A stretch of 64,000 bases of DNA from Candidatus Aminicenantota bacterium (GCA_014360005.1 JACIYI010000005.1:62001-126000); one strand, 5' to 3'. Counted from the first letter of the stretch, positions 46,637 through 55,724 are shown. Notes: generated from the letters alone by a model not told the origin. Program-made: numbers and translations.

Positions 46637-47729
46637 CTGGCTCTTCCGGCGACAGTTCCGATTTTTCTTCTTCCAGAGCCCTGGTCTGGAAATGGACAAT
46701 CAGCCGCTCCACCAGGTCATCCAGTTCGCCGTCCATGATGTTTTCCACGTTGTAGAAGTTTTCGTTAAGCCGGTGGTCGGTAATCCGGGATTGCGGGAAA
46801 TTATAGGTCCGGATCTTCTCGCTTCTCTCCCCGGTTCCTACCTGCTTCTTTCTATCCCGGGATATCCGGCTCAGTTGTTCCTGGCGGGCTAAATCCAGCA
46901 GCCGGGTCCTGAGAATCTTCAGGGCCTTTTCTTTATTGCGGTGCTGCGATTTTTCATCCTGGCAAGAGATTACTATCCCCGACGGCTTATGGGTCACCCT
47001 GATGGCCGTGTAGTTGCGGTTAACATTTTGACCGCCAGGGCCGGAAGCACCGAAAGCTTCAAGCTTCAGGTCTTTGGGGTCAAGCTTCAGGTCTATTTCC
47101 TCGGCCTCGGGCAGCACGGCCACAGTGGCGGTCGAGGTATGAATCCGGCCGGAGGCTTCTGTTTTCGGCACCCGCTGCACCCGGTGTACCCCACTCTCGT
47201 ATTTCAGGAAAGAGTAAACTCTTTTCCCCTGAATGTTGACGATGGCCTCTTTGATGCCGCCGATCGGGGAATAGCTGACATCCATCAGCTCCCATTGCCA
47301 GCCTTTGTGCTCGGCGTAACGGGTGTACATTCGGAGCAGATCCTGGGCAAAGAGAGAGGCCTCGTCCCCGCCGGCCCCGGCTCTGATTTCCAGGATGACG
47401 TTTTTCTCATCATTGGGGTCCCGGGGCAGGAGGAGTTTTTTCAGCTCCTGTTCCAGCTGGTCCTTCTTTTCCCTGAGGTGAGACAGTTCAGCCTCGGCCA
47501 GCCGCCTGAGCTCGGGCTCTGATTGGGCATCGCTCAGGATGGACTCGGTTTCCCTGAGCTCCCTGACTACCTTTTTATAATCTTCATATTTCCTGACCAG
47601 GGGTTCGAGCTCAGACCTTTCCCTTGATAATTCTTTTATTTTCTGGGGGTTGGCTGAAATGTTGGGGTCGGACAGAAGAGCAGTAATCTGCTTATATTTG
47701 TCCTCTAAAGTCTTTAATTCCTGGAGCAT
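46626..47729 (-). CDS. prfA: Peptide chain release factor 1
   Basis: A 367-residue RF1. The peptidyl-tRNA hydrolysis motif is GASGPGGQNVNRNYTAIR, and the RF1-type region HRVQRVPKTEASGRIHTS precedes it. It terminates translation at UAA and UAG. The gene begins 5 bases after rpmE and overlaps prmC, a common bacterial arrangement. Confidence 0.96.
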   Translation of the reverse strand: MLQELKTLEDKYKQITALLSDPNISANPQKIKELSRERSELEPLVRKYEDYKKVVRELRETESILSDAQSEPELRRLAEAELSHLREKKDQLEQELKKLLLPRDPNDEKNVILEIRAGAGGDEASLFAQDLLRMYTRYAEHKGWQWELMDVSYSPIGGIKEAIVNIQGKRVYSFLKYESGVHRVQRVPKTEASGRIHTSTATVAVLPEAEEIDLKLDPKDLKLEAFGASGPGGQNVNRNYTAIRVTHKPSGIVISCQDEKSQHRNKEKALKILRTRLLDLARQEQLSRISRDRKKQVGTGERSEKIRTYNFPQSRITDHRLNENFYNVENIMDGELDDLVERLIVHFQTRALEEEKSELSPEEPVEI

Positions 47730-47734
47730 AAGGT

Positions 47735-47944
47735 TTATTTTTTAGTCTTGGTAGCATATTTCTTCCTGAATTTCTCCACCCGGCCGGCGGTATCAACTAT
47801 TCTCTGCTTCCCGGTGAAGAAGGGGTGGCACTGGGAACAGATTTCCACTCTTATTTCTTTTTTGGTGGACCTGGTCTTAAAAGTATTGCCACAGGCGCAG
47901 ATGACGGTGCATTCTTGGTATTCTGGATGAATTCCTTTTTTCAT
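47735..47944 (-). CDS. rpmE: 50S ribosomal protein L31 (zinc-binding type)
   Basis: A 69-residue protein with the L31 signature [20 protein letters not shown] and cysteines CACG and CSQC for zinc. This is the C+ form used under zinc-replete conditions. It opens the rpmE-prfA-prmC operon. Confidence 0.96.
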   Translation of the reverse strand: MKKGIHPEYQECTVICACGNTFKTRSTKKEIRVEICSQCHPFFTGKQRIVDTAGRVEKFRKKYATKTKK

Positions 47945-47997
47945 GAACTTGTCTCCTCTTACTCTTAAGGCAATAGATTATAGCAGTTTTTGAACTG

Positions 47998-48861
47998 TCA
48001 GTAAAGGAGGCCCTGGTCCCGGGACTTTTTCTGAAAAAGGTCCCAGTCCAGACTGAAAGCGTCCGTCTTTTGCACGTGGCGGGCGATTTCCCGGTAAATT
48101 CTTGATTCCAGGTAGTCTTTCATGGTCTCAGTCAGCGGAAAAACCTGTTCTTCAGCCTGCCATTCATAGACCCTGCCGTCTTCGTCACGAACACACCCCA
48201 GGTGAACCGCCCAGGCCAGTTGCCGGAAAGGGACATGGCTGAATTGCTTCCTGATAGCTTTGATTTCTCCCTCTTTAACTGGGTCAACAAATTGAAAATA
48301 GCGGGAGAAAAGCAGGGCGTTGTGAAAATAGGCTGGAAAAGCTACCAGGGCGTCAAGGTTAATCAGCCGGCCCAGGTGGAGAAAGATTTCCAGGATTTTC
48401 TTGGAAAGACTCAAGCCGGGCTTGCTCTGTCCGGGCAACGGCGGATGTTTGTCATCAAAGCTCAGGCGGGGATTCTGCAGGGTTAACCACTCGAACAGCA
48501 GACAGCGCTGGGGCGGCAGCTTATAGCCATGCCGGCGCGGGGCGGTGAAACGGACCTCGGCTTCCCGTATTTTCAGGTCAACGATTATCCGCTCCGGTTT
48601 TTCTTCTTCCCAGTAGATAAGAAGCCTCTGAACCGGATAAGCGGAAGAATCCATCCGGTATTTAATCGGCCAGAGATTTTTCTTCTTGGCTTCCCGGAAA
48701 AAACTCTTTTTAGCCAGAACGGCCATCACTTCTTTTAACGTGTAGCGGCCAAGAAAAAGGATCGACCCCCGGGCCGGCCCGAGGCCAGAAAACATTTCCT
48801 CCTCTTTAAGAACCGGTTCCTTCTCCCAGAAGGGCTCTACCTTACGGTCGTTCCTGGACAT
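47998..48861 (-). CDS. Conserved-looking protein of unknown function
   Basis: A 287-residue soluble protein without signal or membrane segments. It starts behind a short AT-rich gap and lies between rsmD and rpmE on the same strand. Features include a basic stretch FFREAKKKNLWPIKYRM, a block of strand-like sequence RIIVDLKIREAEVRFTAPRR and a helical C-terminal half with LVAFPAYFHNALLFSRYF. I do not recognise the family and assign no function; its company with translation genes may be coincidental. Confidence 0.75.
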   Translation of the reverse strand: MSRNDRKVEPFWEKEPVLKEEEMFSGLGPARGSILFLGRYTLKEVMAVLAKKSFFREAKKKNLWPIKYRMDSSAYPVQRLLIYWEEEKPERIIVDLKIREAEVRFTAPRRHGYKLPPQRCLLFEWLTLQNPRLSFDDKHPPLPGQSKPGLSLSKKILEIFLHLGRLINLDALVAFPAYFHNALLFSRYFQFVDPVKEGEIKAIRKQFSHVPFRQLAWAVHLGCVRDEDGRVYEWQAEEQVFPLTETMKDYLESRIYREIARHVQKTDAFSLDWDLFQKKSRDQGLLY

Positions 48862-48916
48862 TACTCACCAACCCGCTAAAATAACAGTCTAATTTTACTA
48901 AATAATCCCCTTCCGT

Positions 48917-49510
48917 TCAATCAGAATCATCATCCTTCTTCTCATTTCTGGCCGCAGCCACCACTTCTCCAGAATAAAAGGAAAAGAGGTCATCTCCGAA
49001 GTCTACCTGCCGAAGCAACCTGAAATCTTCCCTGGAGGGCGAAAAGCGGCGATGATGCCTGATTACCAGCAGGCCGGAGGGCTTCAAGATGCCGCGCTTC
49101 CTTATTACCTTGAGCGGATTACGTTCTTCCAGCAGCTGGTAAGGTGGATCCAGAAAAATCAGGTCAAACTTTACCCCCTTCTTACCCAGCTCTATTACCG
49201 CCCGATTGAACTCCTGGTTCAGCACCAGTCCCAGGTCCTCAGCCTGGCAGCGGCCCAGATTGGCCTGGATGATTCTGGCAGCCTGAGGCAAGGCCTCGAT
49301 GAATACAGCCCGGCTGGCTCCCCGGCTCAGGGCTTCTATGCCCACCGAGCCGGTCCCGGCAAAGCCGTCCAGGAAAAAAGCATCCATCACCCTGGCCTGA
49401 AGTATGTTAAAGAGAGAACCCCGGAGTTTGGCCGGCAGGGGTCGGACTTCGGGGCAACGAATCATTTTTAGCCTCCTGCCCTTAAAGCGTCCGCCAATTA
49501 TTCTGATCAT
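48917..49510 (-). CDS. rsmD: 16S rRNA (guanine966-N2)-methyltransferase
   Basis: A 197-residue SAM-dependent enzyme. Signatures are MIRIIGGRFKGRRL at the start, FLDGFAGTGSVGIEALSRGA (SAM loop) and FDLIFLDPPYQ with the DPPY catalytic motif. It modifies small-subunit rRNA during ribosome assembly. The C-terminus is a short acidic tail (KKDDDSD). It lies 12 bases from a secreted-protein gene upstream. Confidence 0.93.
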   Translation of the reverse strand: MIRIIGGRFKGRRLKMIRCPEVRPLPAKLRGSLFNILQARVMDAFFLDGFAGTGSVGIEALSRGASRAVFIEALPQAARIIQANLGRCQAEDLGLVLNQEFNRAVIELGKKGVKFDLIFLDPPYQLLEERNPLKVIRKRGILKPSGLLVIRHHRRFSPSREDFRLLRQVDFGDDLFSFYSGEVVAAARNEKKDDDSD

Positions 49511-49522
49511 TTCCTTCTAACC

Positions 49523-50116
49523 TCAATAATGTACCAGGAGCTTTCCCGCCGCCGTTTCTAGCCCCGAAATTCCTTCCGGCAGGTCATACCAGTCATCCAG
49601 GTGCCGGGCTTCCTGACCCTGGACCCGGGCGATAAGATCAATCAAGGCATTGATAACCGCTGGCTGGATTCTCTGGGTCTCGAGGTAGAGGCTGCTGAAA
49701 TTAAGGCGGACCCGGCGCCCTTCCTGCTCAATCTTGGCCGAAAAATAAAGATTCTGGGAAGCCGCACCCGGCTGCTGGCCCAGGTCCAGAACTATCCAAC
49801 CCTCAACCCGTTTGGCCGGGAATAATCTTAAGGCCAGCGATTTAAGACTGGCAGTCTGTTCGGAGAATATATACTGGAAGAAAGCAGAGACCTGAGTCTC
49901 GCTGAACTCAGCCACCCGGCCCTGGAAGCGGCCGTTGGCCTGCCTGAAGCTGGCCGCCTCTTCCAGAAAATTGATAAGCGGCAGCACCTGGTCCAGGTAA
50001 TCTGTTTTGTCTTGCCGGGCTGCAGCCGCTGTGGCCGGGTAAGTACCCAGACCGGGTAAACCAGACAGGAGCCAGAAGAGCAAGGCTGAAACTGGCAGCA
50101 GTCTTTGGGTTTTCAT
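49523..50116 (-). CDS. Exported protein of unknown function
   Basis: A 197-residue protein with a signal peptide (about residues 8-32, ending near TAAAA). The mature part has alternating strand-like segments (EGWIVLDLGQQPG, NLYFSAKIEQEGRRVRLNFS) resembling a periplasmic lipoprotein-like or LolA-like fold, but I cannot identify a family. It is immediately upstream of rsmD on the same strand. Confidence 0.7.
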   Translation of the reverse strand: MKTQRLLPVSALLFWLLSGLPGLGTYPATAAAARQDKTDYLDQVLPLINFLEEAASFRQANGRFQGRVAEFSETQVSAFFQYIFSEQTASLKSLALRLFPAKRVEGWIVLDLGQQPGAASQNLYFSAKIEQEGRRVRLNFSSLYLETQRIQPAVINALIDLIARVQGQEARHLDDWYDLPEGISGLETAAGKLLVHY

Positions 50117-50223
50117 TCCTTAAAATGCTACCAGCATTCGAAGCGTTTGTAAATTTGCCGCTATTATTTTAATCAGATTTGAGGCCGACCCGGCCAGGGA
50201 GCTAACCGGCCAGTCCGGTTTCC

Positions 50224-50252
50224 TTGACAGGGTATTGAGGCTAAACTATACT
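50224..50252 (+). promoter_or_regulatory. Strong sigma-70-type promoter of thiC
   Basis: A perfect TTGACA (50224-50229), 17-base spacer and TATACT (50247-50252). The predicted leader is only about 30 bases, too short for a TPP riboswitch. Confidence 0.75.
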
Positions 50253-50289
50253 GAATTCTTGATAACACCCTGATAAGAAAGTCAAATCC

Positions 50290-51594
50290 ATGACTCTCGT
50301 TGACAAGGCTAGGAAAGGAGTTTTTCCTCCCCTGGTAAAAAAACTGGCCAGGGAAGAACGCCTGGACCCGGAAGAACTGCTATCTCTTATCGCTGCGGGC
50401 AAGGTGGTTATTCCTTACAACCGTTACCATTCCCCCACCCGCCCGGCGGCCATCGGTCTGAGAATGCGGACCAAGGTCAACGTCAATCTGGGCACTTCCC
50501 GCGATTATCCGGACCTGAAGAGTGAAATCGCCAAGCTGAAAATAAGCTTGAGGTACGGGGCTGACGCCGTCATGGACCTGAGCACCGGCGGCGATATCAA
50601 AGCTATCAGAAAAAAATTGCTGGCTCTCTCCCCCCTGCCCCTGGGAACCGTGCCGGTTTACCAGGCGGCCATCGAAGCCATTTCCCGCCGGGGTTCAATA
50701 GTCCGGATGACCGAGGACGACCTGTTTGCGGTGATTGAAGGCCAGGCCAGGGAAGGGGTTGATTTCATGACTGTTCACTGCGGCCTGACCCTGAAGGCCG
50801 TCGAGCGTTTGAAAAAACAGGGCCGGGTGGCCGACATCGTCTCCCGCGGGGGGGCTTTTCACTTAGCCTGGATGCTCCACAACGAGCAAGAGAATCCGCT
50901 CTATGCCCGTTTCGACCGGCTGCTCGAACTGGCCAGAAAATATGATTTCACCCTCAGCCTGGGAGATGGGCTGAGGCCGGGCTCTGTTCTGGACGCCAGC
51001 GACCGGCCCCAGATAGAAGAATTGCTGACCCTGGGAGAACTGGTCCAGCAGGCCAGAGAAGCCGGCGTCCAGGCTATGGTCGAAGGCCCGGGGCACGTCC
51101 CCCTGGACCAGGTAGCCATGAATATGCAGTTGCAGAAAAGGCTGTGCCAGGAAGCGCCTTTTTATGTCCTCGGACCTCTGGTTACCGATATTGCTCCGGG
51201 ATATGACCATATCGTTTCAGCCATAGGCGGAGCTCTGGCCGCTTCAGCCGGAGCCGATTTTCTTTGCTATGTCACCCCGGCCGAACACCTGGGTTTACCC
51301 ACCATAGAGGATGTCAAAGAAGGATTGATTGCCTCCCGGATTGCCGCTCATGCGGCCGATATAGTCAAGGGTTATCCCGGAGCCCTGGCCAGGGATGCCG
51401 AGATTTCCCGGGCCAGGAAGAAACTGGACTGGGATAAACAGCAAGAGCTCTGTCTGGACCCGGATAAGTTTGCCGAAATCCGGCGGAGGCGGAAATCCCG
51501 GACCAAAGCCTGCTCCATGTGTGGCGAGTTCTGTGCCATGAAGATAGTCAGCGAGTTCCTTAACGGTGGAGAGGCTGATGACACCTGTTCCTGA
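50290..51594 (+). CDS. thiC: Phosphomethylpyrimidine synthase
   Basis: A 434-residue radical-SAM enzyme that converts aminoimidazole ribotide to the pyrimidine of thiamine. The C-terminal cluster motif is CSMCGEFCAMK, and DLSTGGDIKAIRK, GTVPVYQAAIEAI, SLGDGLRPGS and MVEGPGHVPLDQVAMNMQLQ are family hallmarks. The length is that of the shorter form lacking the N-terminal extension. It overlaps the next gene by 17 bases. No other thi gene is in the window. Confidence 0.97.
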   Translation: MTLVDKARKGVFPPLVKKLAREERLDPEELLSLIAAGKVVIPYNRYHSPTRPAAIGLRMRTKVNVNLGTSRDYPDLKSEIAKLKISLRYGADAVMDLSTGGDIKAIRKKLLALSPLPLGTVPVYQAAIEAISRRGSIVRMTEDDLFAVIEGQAREGVDFMTVHCGLTLKAVERLKKQGRVADIVSRGGAFHLAWMLHNEQENPLYARFDRLLELARKYDFTLSLGDGLRPGSVLDASDRPQIEELLTLGELVQQAREAGVQAMVEGPGHVPLDQVAMNMQLQKRLCQEAPFYVLGPLVTDIAPGYDHIVSAIGGALAASAGADFLCYVTPAEHLGLPTIEDVKEGLIASRIAAHAADIVKGYPGALARDAEISRARKKLDWDKQQELCLDPDKFAEIRRRRKSRTKACSMCGEFCAMKIVSEFLNGGEADDTCS

Positions 51595-52450
51595 GGGCCT
51601 GCTGTTCGGCGTGGCCGGAATCCCCCATTCCTGCCCTGAAGACTCCTCTCTCCGGGCGGTCGAACAGGTGCTGAAGTCAGGCCTGGAAGCCCTGGAACTG
51701 GAATTTGTCCAGGGCCTGAAAATGGGTCCGGAAACCGCCAGCCAGGTTAAGGAAGCCTCTCGCCGTCATCGAATCAGGCTCAGTGCCCATGCCCCTTATT
51801 TCATCAATCTCAACGCCGAGGGCCGGGGCAAGAGAATGCAGAGCCAGGACCTGCTTTTGAATTCCCTGCGGCTGGCGGCGGCAGCCGGGGCCACCGACCT
51901 GGTTTTCCACGCCGGTTATTACGGGCTGAAGACCCCGGAAAAAACCTACCTCAACATAAAGGATTCCCTGCGGGAAATCCTGTCCATTGCCCGTTCGGAA
52001 AAAATTGCAGCCAGGTTGAGAATTGAGACTATGGGCAAGAAAAAACAGTTCGGCAGCCTGGATGAAGTCCTCAACCTGTGCCGGGAACTTGAGGGGCTGT
52101 TTCCCTGCCTGGACTTTGCCCATATTTTCGCCCGGGAGGGTCGGGTCAATTCCTACCGGGATTTCTACCAGGTGCTGAAAAAGGTGGAAAAGAAGCTCGG
52201 CCGCCCGGCTCTCAAGCAGGCTCATATTCATATTTCCGGGGTTAAATACAACCAGACCGGGGAACTCAAGCACCTGAACCTGGAAGAATCCGATTTCCGC
52301 TTTGATGAATGGCTCCAGGCCCTGGATGAGGCCGGGGTGGCCGGGACCATAATCTGTGAGAGCCCTTCGCTTGAAGCCGATGCTCTGATGCTAAAAAACC
52401 TTTACCACAACCTCCGGGAAAAGAAGCCAGCGCCCGAGCCCCGGGAATGA
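51578..52450 (+). CDS. Endonuclease IV-like TIM-barrel protein
   Basis: About 290 residues from ATG 51578 (GGAG six bases upstream). It belongs to the AP endonuclease family 2 / xylose isomerase-like TIM barrels. LSAHAPYFINLNAEG matches the endonuclease IV region binding metal, followed by DLVFHAGYYG, RIETMGK, CLDFAHIFAREG, AHIHISG and ICESPS, which supply the expected His, Glu and Asp ligands. The DFAHIFAR form resembles archaeal-type Nfo. It could repair abasic DNA or be a sugar isomerase. The 17-base overlap with thiC shows co-translation. Confidence 0.75.
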   Translation: MTPVPEGLLFGVAGIPHSCPEDSSLRAVEQVLKSGLEALELEFVQGLKMGPETASQVKEASRRHRIRLSAHAPYFINLNAEGRGKRMQSQDLLLNSLRLAAAAGATDLVFHAGYYGLKTPEKTYLNIKDSLREILSIARSEKIAARLRIETMGKKKQFGSLDEVLNLCRELEGLFPCLDFAHIFAREGRVNSYRDFYQVLKKVEKKLGRPALKQAHIHISGVKYNQTGELKHLNLEESDFRFDEWLQALDEAGVAGTIICESPSLEADALMLKNLYHNLREKKPAPEPRE

Positions 52451-52521
52451 CCGCCAGTCGGGTGAATAAAGTCAGGGAAAAACTCAGACTTATTTCCGCC
52501 GACGGTGACCCAAGGTAATTC

Positions 52522-52550
52522 TTGACATGAGTTGGGGTTAAGCATAAACT
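52522..52550 (+). promoter_or_regulatory. Candidate promoter of the 2-oxoacid:ferredoxin oxidoreductase operon
   Basis: A perfect TTGACA (52522-52527), 17-base spacer and TAAACT (52545-52550). The transcript would have a leader of about 240 bases before porG. The 347-base gap 52451-52797 holds this promoter and two palindromes, and no convincing gene. Confidence 0.6.
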
Positions 52551-52565
52551 GAACTTTAATCATTA

Positions 52566-52583
52566 TAATAAAAAATTTTATTA
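52566..52583 (+). repeat. AT-rich perfect palindrome downstream of the por promoter
   Basis: TAATAAAA, two As, then TTTTATTA: an 8-bp perfect inverted repeat 16 bases past the -10 element. Position suits a repressor site. A second small inverted repeat, CCCTGA-ACAA-TCAGGG, is at 52729-52744. Confidence 0.5.
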
Positions 52584-52797
52584 ATAAAATGGACTCAAAC
52601 ATAAAAGCGGGATTAAGAAGGGAATTTTTTTCTTTAAGCAGCCGCTTCAGGTTGGAAGCTCGAGGCTTAGTCCGGTCAGTCATCCGGCTGGACAGTTCCA
52701 TCAGCCCAGCCCCTGCGGCAACCATTGACCCTGAACAATCAGGGACAATATGTCTCATTACAACTTCAAACCATTTCTTTTAAAAAAGGAGAAGCAG

Positions 52798-53340
52798 ATG
52801 ATTGAGATTCGCTTCCATGGACGAGGAGGCCAGGGAACGGTAGTCGCTTCCAAGATACTGGCTGATGCCCTGGCCAAGGAAGGCAATTATGTCCAGGCCT
52901 ATCCGGAATTCGGGGTGGAAAGACGCGGAGCCCCGGTTTTTGCTTTTATCCGTATTGATAATAAACCCATCTACGATAAGAGCAAAATTTACAACCCGGA
53001 CCACGTGGTGGTGGTCGACCCCACGCTGGTGGAAGCCATCGACGTGACCGAAGGGCTCAAAGACGGGGGCTACATCATCATCAACAGCGATAAACCGCCG
53101 CAACACTTCAAGTTTCCTGGTCAGTTTAAGGTTTTTACCATCGATGCCACGGAAATAGCAGTCAAGCACCGGCTGGGCACCCTGGCCACTCCCATAGTGA
53201 ACACGGCCATCACCGGGGCGGTAACCAAGATCCTGAAACTGACCAGCCTGGAATCGCTGGTGGCAGCCATCAGGGAAGGCGTTCCGCTCAAGCCCGAGGA
53301 CAACATCAAGGCAGCCATCGAAGCTTACGAGCGGACCTGA
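52798..53340 (+). CDS. 2-oxoacid:ferredoxin oxidoreductase, gamma subunit
   Basis: A 180-residue subunit from ATG 52798, which follows AAAAAAGGAGAAG; an upstream in-frame ATG has no ribosome site. Family features are IEIRFHGRGGQGTVVASKIL at the start, YPEFGVERRGAPVFAF and ATPIVNTAITGAV. It is the gamma subunit of pyruvate or branched-chain keto acid:ferredoxin oxidoreductases, here the first of four genes (gamma, delta, alpha, beta). Confidence 0.93.
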   Translation: MIEIRFHGRGGQGTVVASKILADALAKEGNYVQAYPEFGVERRGAPVFAFIRIDNKPIYDKSKIYNPDHVVVVDPTLVEAIDVTEGLKDGGYIIINSDKPPQHFKFPGQFKVFTIDATEIAVKHRLGTLATPIVNTAITGAVTKILKLTSLESLVAAIREGVPLKPEDNIKAAIEAYERT

Positions 53341-53351
53341 AGGAGGTAATG

Positions 53352-53651
53352 ATGAGCAAGAAGAAAGAGGCTAAAAAAATCGTTTTCAACTCAGAAAAAG
53401 AAATGCCGGCCGCGCCCATGTCGCTCGGTTCGATGCTTTACAACAAGACCGGAGCCTGGCGCAACATCAAGCCGGTGATAGACCTTTCCCGGTGCATTAA
53501 GTGCGGAATATGCTGGAAATTCTGCCCCGACGCCTCCATAGACATAGTTGATGACTGGCCGCAAGTCAACTACGACTATTGCAAAGGCTGCGGAATTTGT
53601 GCCGAAGAATGTCCGCAGAAATGCATCGCCATGGTCGAGGAGGAAAAATGA
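53352..53651 (+). CDS. 2-oxoacid:ferredoxin oxidoreductase, delta (ferredoxin) subunit
   Basis: A 99-residue 2[4Fe-4S] ferredoxin. ATG 53352 lies 5 bases after AAGGAGG; ATG 53349 is an alternative. The clusters are bound by CIKCGICWKFCP and CKGCGICAEECP. It takes electrons from the alpha-beta core and delivers them to soluble ferredoxin. Its stop overlaps the alpha-subunit ATG (ATGA). Confidence 0.93.
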   Translation: MSKKKEAKKIVFNSEKEMPAAPMSLGSMLYNKTGAWRNIKPVIDLSRCIKCGICWKFCPDASIDIVDDWPQVNYDYCKGCGICAEECPQKCIAMVEEEK

Positions 53652-54802
53652 AGAAAGTAATAATGGGAAATCACGCCCTGTCCTACGGGGCAATGTTATC
53701 AAGAGCTCAGGTAATCGCCGCCTACCCCATTACCCCCCAGACCCAGGTGGTAGAGCTGCTGTCGGAAATGTGCGCCGACGGTACCCTCAAGGCCCAGTTC
53801 ATCAAGGTGGAATCAGAGCATTCAGCCATGGCCGCCTGCCTGGGAGCTTCCCTGGCCGGCGCCAGGACTTTCACCGCCACTTCGGCCCAGGGACTGGCCC
53901 TGATGCATGAAATGCTGCACTGGGCTGCGGGCGGAAGGATGCCGGTAGTCATGGGCAACATTAACCGGGCCATGGCCCCCGGCTGGAGCATCTGGACTGA
54001 CCAGAACGACAGCCTTTCAGAAAGAGATACCGGCTGGATCCAGTTCTATTGCTCTTCCAACCAGGAAGTTCTCGACACCGTAATCCAGGCCTTCAAGGTC
54101 TCGGAAAATATTATGATTCCCAGCATGATAGTCCTGGATGCTTTTGCACTCTCCCATACTTACGAGGTGGTAGAGATTCCCGAGCAGGAAAAAGTTGACC
54201 GCTTCCTGCCTCCGTTCAATCCCCCCTGGCGGCTGACTCCCGATGACCCCCACGCCTTCGGCGGCCTGACCTCCCCCGACCATTACATGGAACTCCGCTA
54301 TAAACTCCAGAAGGACATGGAAAAAGTGCCAGCCCTGGTGGAAGAAACGGGTAAGGAATACGAAAAGATGTTTGGCCGCTACCTGGGACAGGTGGAAGAG
54401 TATCTTTGCCATGATGCCGAACTGGTTTTCGTCACCTCCGGCACCGCCGGTTACACGGCCAGGGTGGCAGTGGACGAACTGCGGGAAAAAGGCATTAAGG
54501 CCGGAAACCTCAGGATTAAGCTTTTTCGCCCCTTCCCCTTTGAAAAAATCAGGTCGGCACTATCAAGGGTCAAGAGGGTGGCCGTCCTCGACCGCAATAT
54601 TTCGTACGGACATCACGGAATCTTCTACCAGGAAGTTAAATCAGCTCTGTATGGTCAGCCGGCTCAGCCCTTGATTTTCGGCTTCATTGCCGGGCTCGGG
54701 GGACGCGACATCACCAGAGATTCCTTCCGGGAAATTGCCGACTATGCCCTGAGCAAAAATAAAGCAGAAGAAGAAATCGTCTGGATAGGAGTGAAAAAAT
54801 GA
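53648..54802 (+). CDS. 2-oxoacid:ferredoxin oxidoreductase, alpha subunit
   Basis: A 384-residue subunit from ATG 53648 behind GAGGAGGAA. Signatures are AAYPITPQTQVVELLSE, VESEHSAMAACLGASLAGAR and TSAQGLALMHEMLHWAAG in the pyrimidine domain, and LFRPFPFEKI in the C-terminal part. It binds the keto acid and TPP pyrimidine with the beta subunit. The four-gene order is that of archaeal-type POR/VOR. The preferred keto acid cannot be read from the sequence. The CDS overlaps the beta subunit by 4 bases. Confidence 0.94.
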   Translation: MKKVIMGNHALSYGAMLSRAQVIAAYPITPQTQVVELLSEMCADGTLKAQFIKVESEHSAMAACLGASLAGARTFTATSAQGLALMHEMLHWAAGGRMPVVMGNINRAMAPGWSIWTDQNDSLSERDTGWIQFYCSSNQEVLDTVIQAFKVSENIMIPSMIVLDAFALSHTYEVVEIPEQEKVDRFLPPFNPPWRLTPDDPHAFGGLTSPDHYMELRYKLQKDMEKVPALVEETGKEYEKMFGRYLGQVEEYLCHDAELVFVTSGTAGYTARVAVDELREKGIKAGNLRIKLFRPFPFEKIRSALSRVKRVAVLDRNISYGHHGIFYQEVKSALYGQPAQPLIFGFIAGLGGRDITRDSFREIADYALSKNKAEEEIVWIGVKK

Positions 54803-55695
54803 GCAAAGAAAGAAAAATGACCCTGACCATACCGCGGGAAGAATTCATGAGCCCGGGCCACCTGGCCTGCCAGGGCTGCGGGGCTTCCCTAGCCATGAGA
54901 CTGGCCCTCAAAGGACTGGGCCAGAGAACCATCGTCTGCATCCCGGCCTGCTGCTGGGCGGTGATTGACGGCCCCTTCCCTCATTCTTCTCTGGACATAC
55001 CCATCTATCACTGCGCTTTCGAAACAGCAGCTTCCTCTGCCTCGGGAGTTCGGGCCGGCCTGGAAATGGTCGGCGACACCGAGACCACCGTTCTGGCCTG
55101 GGCCGGCGATGGCGGAACCTTTGACATCGGGCTGCAGTCCTTGTCAGGGGCAGCCGAACGAAACGATGATATCATCTACACCTGCTACGACAACGAGGCA
55201 TACATGAATACCGGAATCCAGAGAAGCTCGGCCACCCCGGTGGGAGCCTGGACTACCACCACGCCCGTCAAGCACTATAAGAAAGAGCGAAAAAAGGACA
55301 TTATCGGCATCATGGCTGCCCATGGCATTCCCTACATTGCCACTGCCAGCGTGGCCTACCCCGAAGACATGGTCAAGAAATTTAAAAAGGCCAGGGAGAT
55401 AAAGGGGACGCGGTTCATCCACGTCTTAGCCCCCTGCCCGGCCGGCTGGAAGAGCCGTCCGGAAGATTCCATCAAACTGGCCAGGCTGGCCGTCCAGACC
55501 GGCTATTTCCCGCTTTTTGAGATTGAAAACGGGGAAAAGTGGACTCTTAACCTGAAGGTTAAAGAAAGGAAACCGATAGCCGAATACCTCAAACTGCAGG
55601 GCCGCTTCCGCCACCTCAAGGAAGAAGAAATCGCTATGATTCAGAAGGAGGTTGATGAGCGGTGGGCCAAAATCCTGAAAAACTGCGGCCTGTGA
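54799..55695 (+). CDS. 2-oxoacid:ferredoxin oxidoreductase, beta subunit
   Basis: A 298-residue TPP-binding subunit. HLACQGCGASLAMRLAL holds two of the cysteines for the proximal [4Fe-4S] cluster. The TPP diphosphate motif GDGGTFDIGLQSLSGAAERN runs on to DNEAYMNTGIQRS. With alpha it decarboxylates 2-oxoacids to acyl-CoA, CO2 and reduced ferredoxin. It is the last gene of the operon. Confidence 0.95.
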   Translation: MSKERKMTLTIPREEFMSPGHLACQGCGASLAMRLALKGLGQRTIVCIPACCWAVIDGPFPHSSLDIPIYHCAFETAASSASGVRAGLEMVGDTETTVLAWAGDGGTFDIGLQSLSGAAERNDDIIYTCYDNEAYMNTGIQRSSATPVGAWTTTTPVKHYKKERKKDIIGIMAAHGIPYIATASVAYPEDMVKKFKKAREIKGTRFIHVLAPCPAGWKSRPEDSIKLARLAVQTGYFPLFEIENGEKWTLNLKVKERKPIAEYLKLQGRFRHLKEEEIAMIQKEVDERWAKILKNCGL

Positions 55696-55724
55696 ACCGG
55701 TAATTAAAGTCAAGGAAAGAATCA

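Noticed and set aside
50253..50289. TPP riboswitch before thiC
   Set aside because: The leader is only about 30 bases and lacks the conserved CTGAGA and ACCTGA elements.
52589..52783. A 64-codon open frame in the leader of the por operon
   Set aside because: No ribosome site and no domain; overlapped by an equally long open frame on the other strand. A leader peptide cannot be excluded but is not supported.
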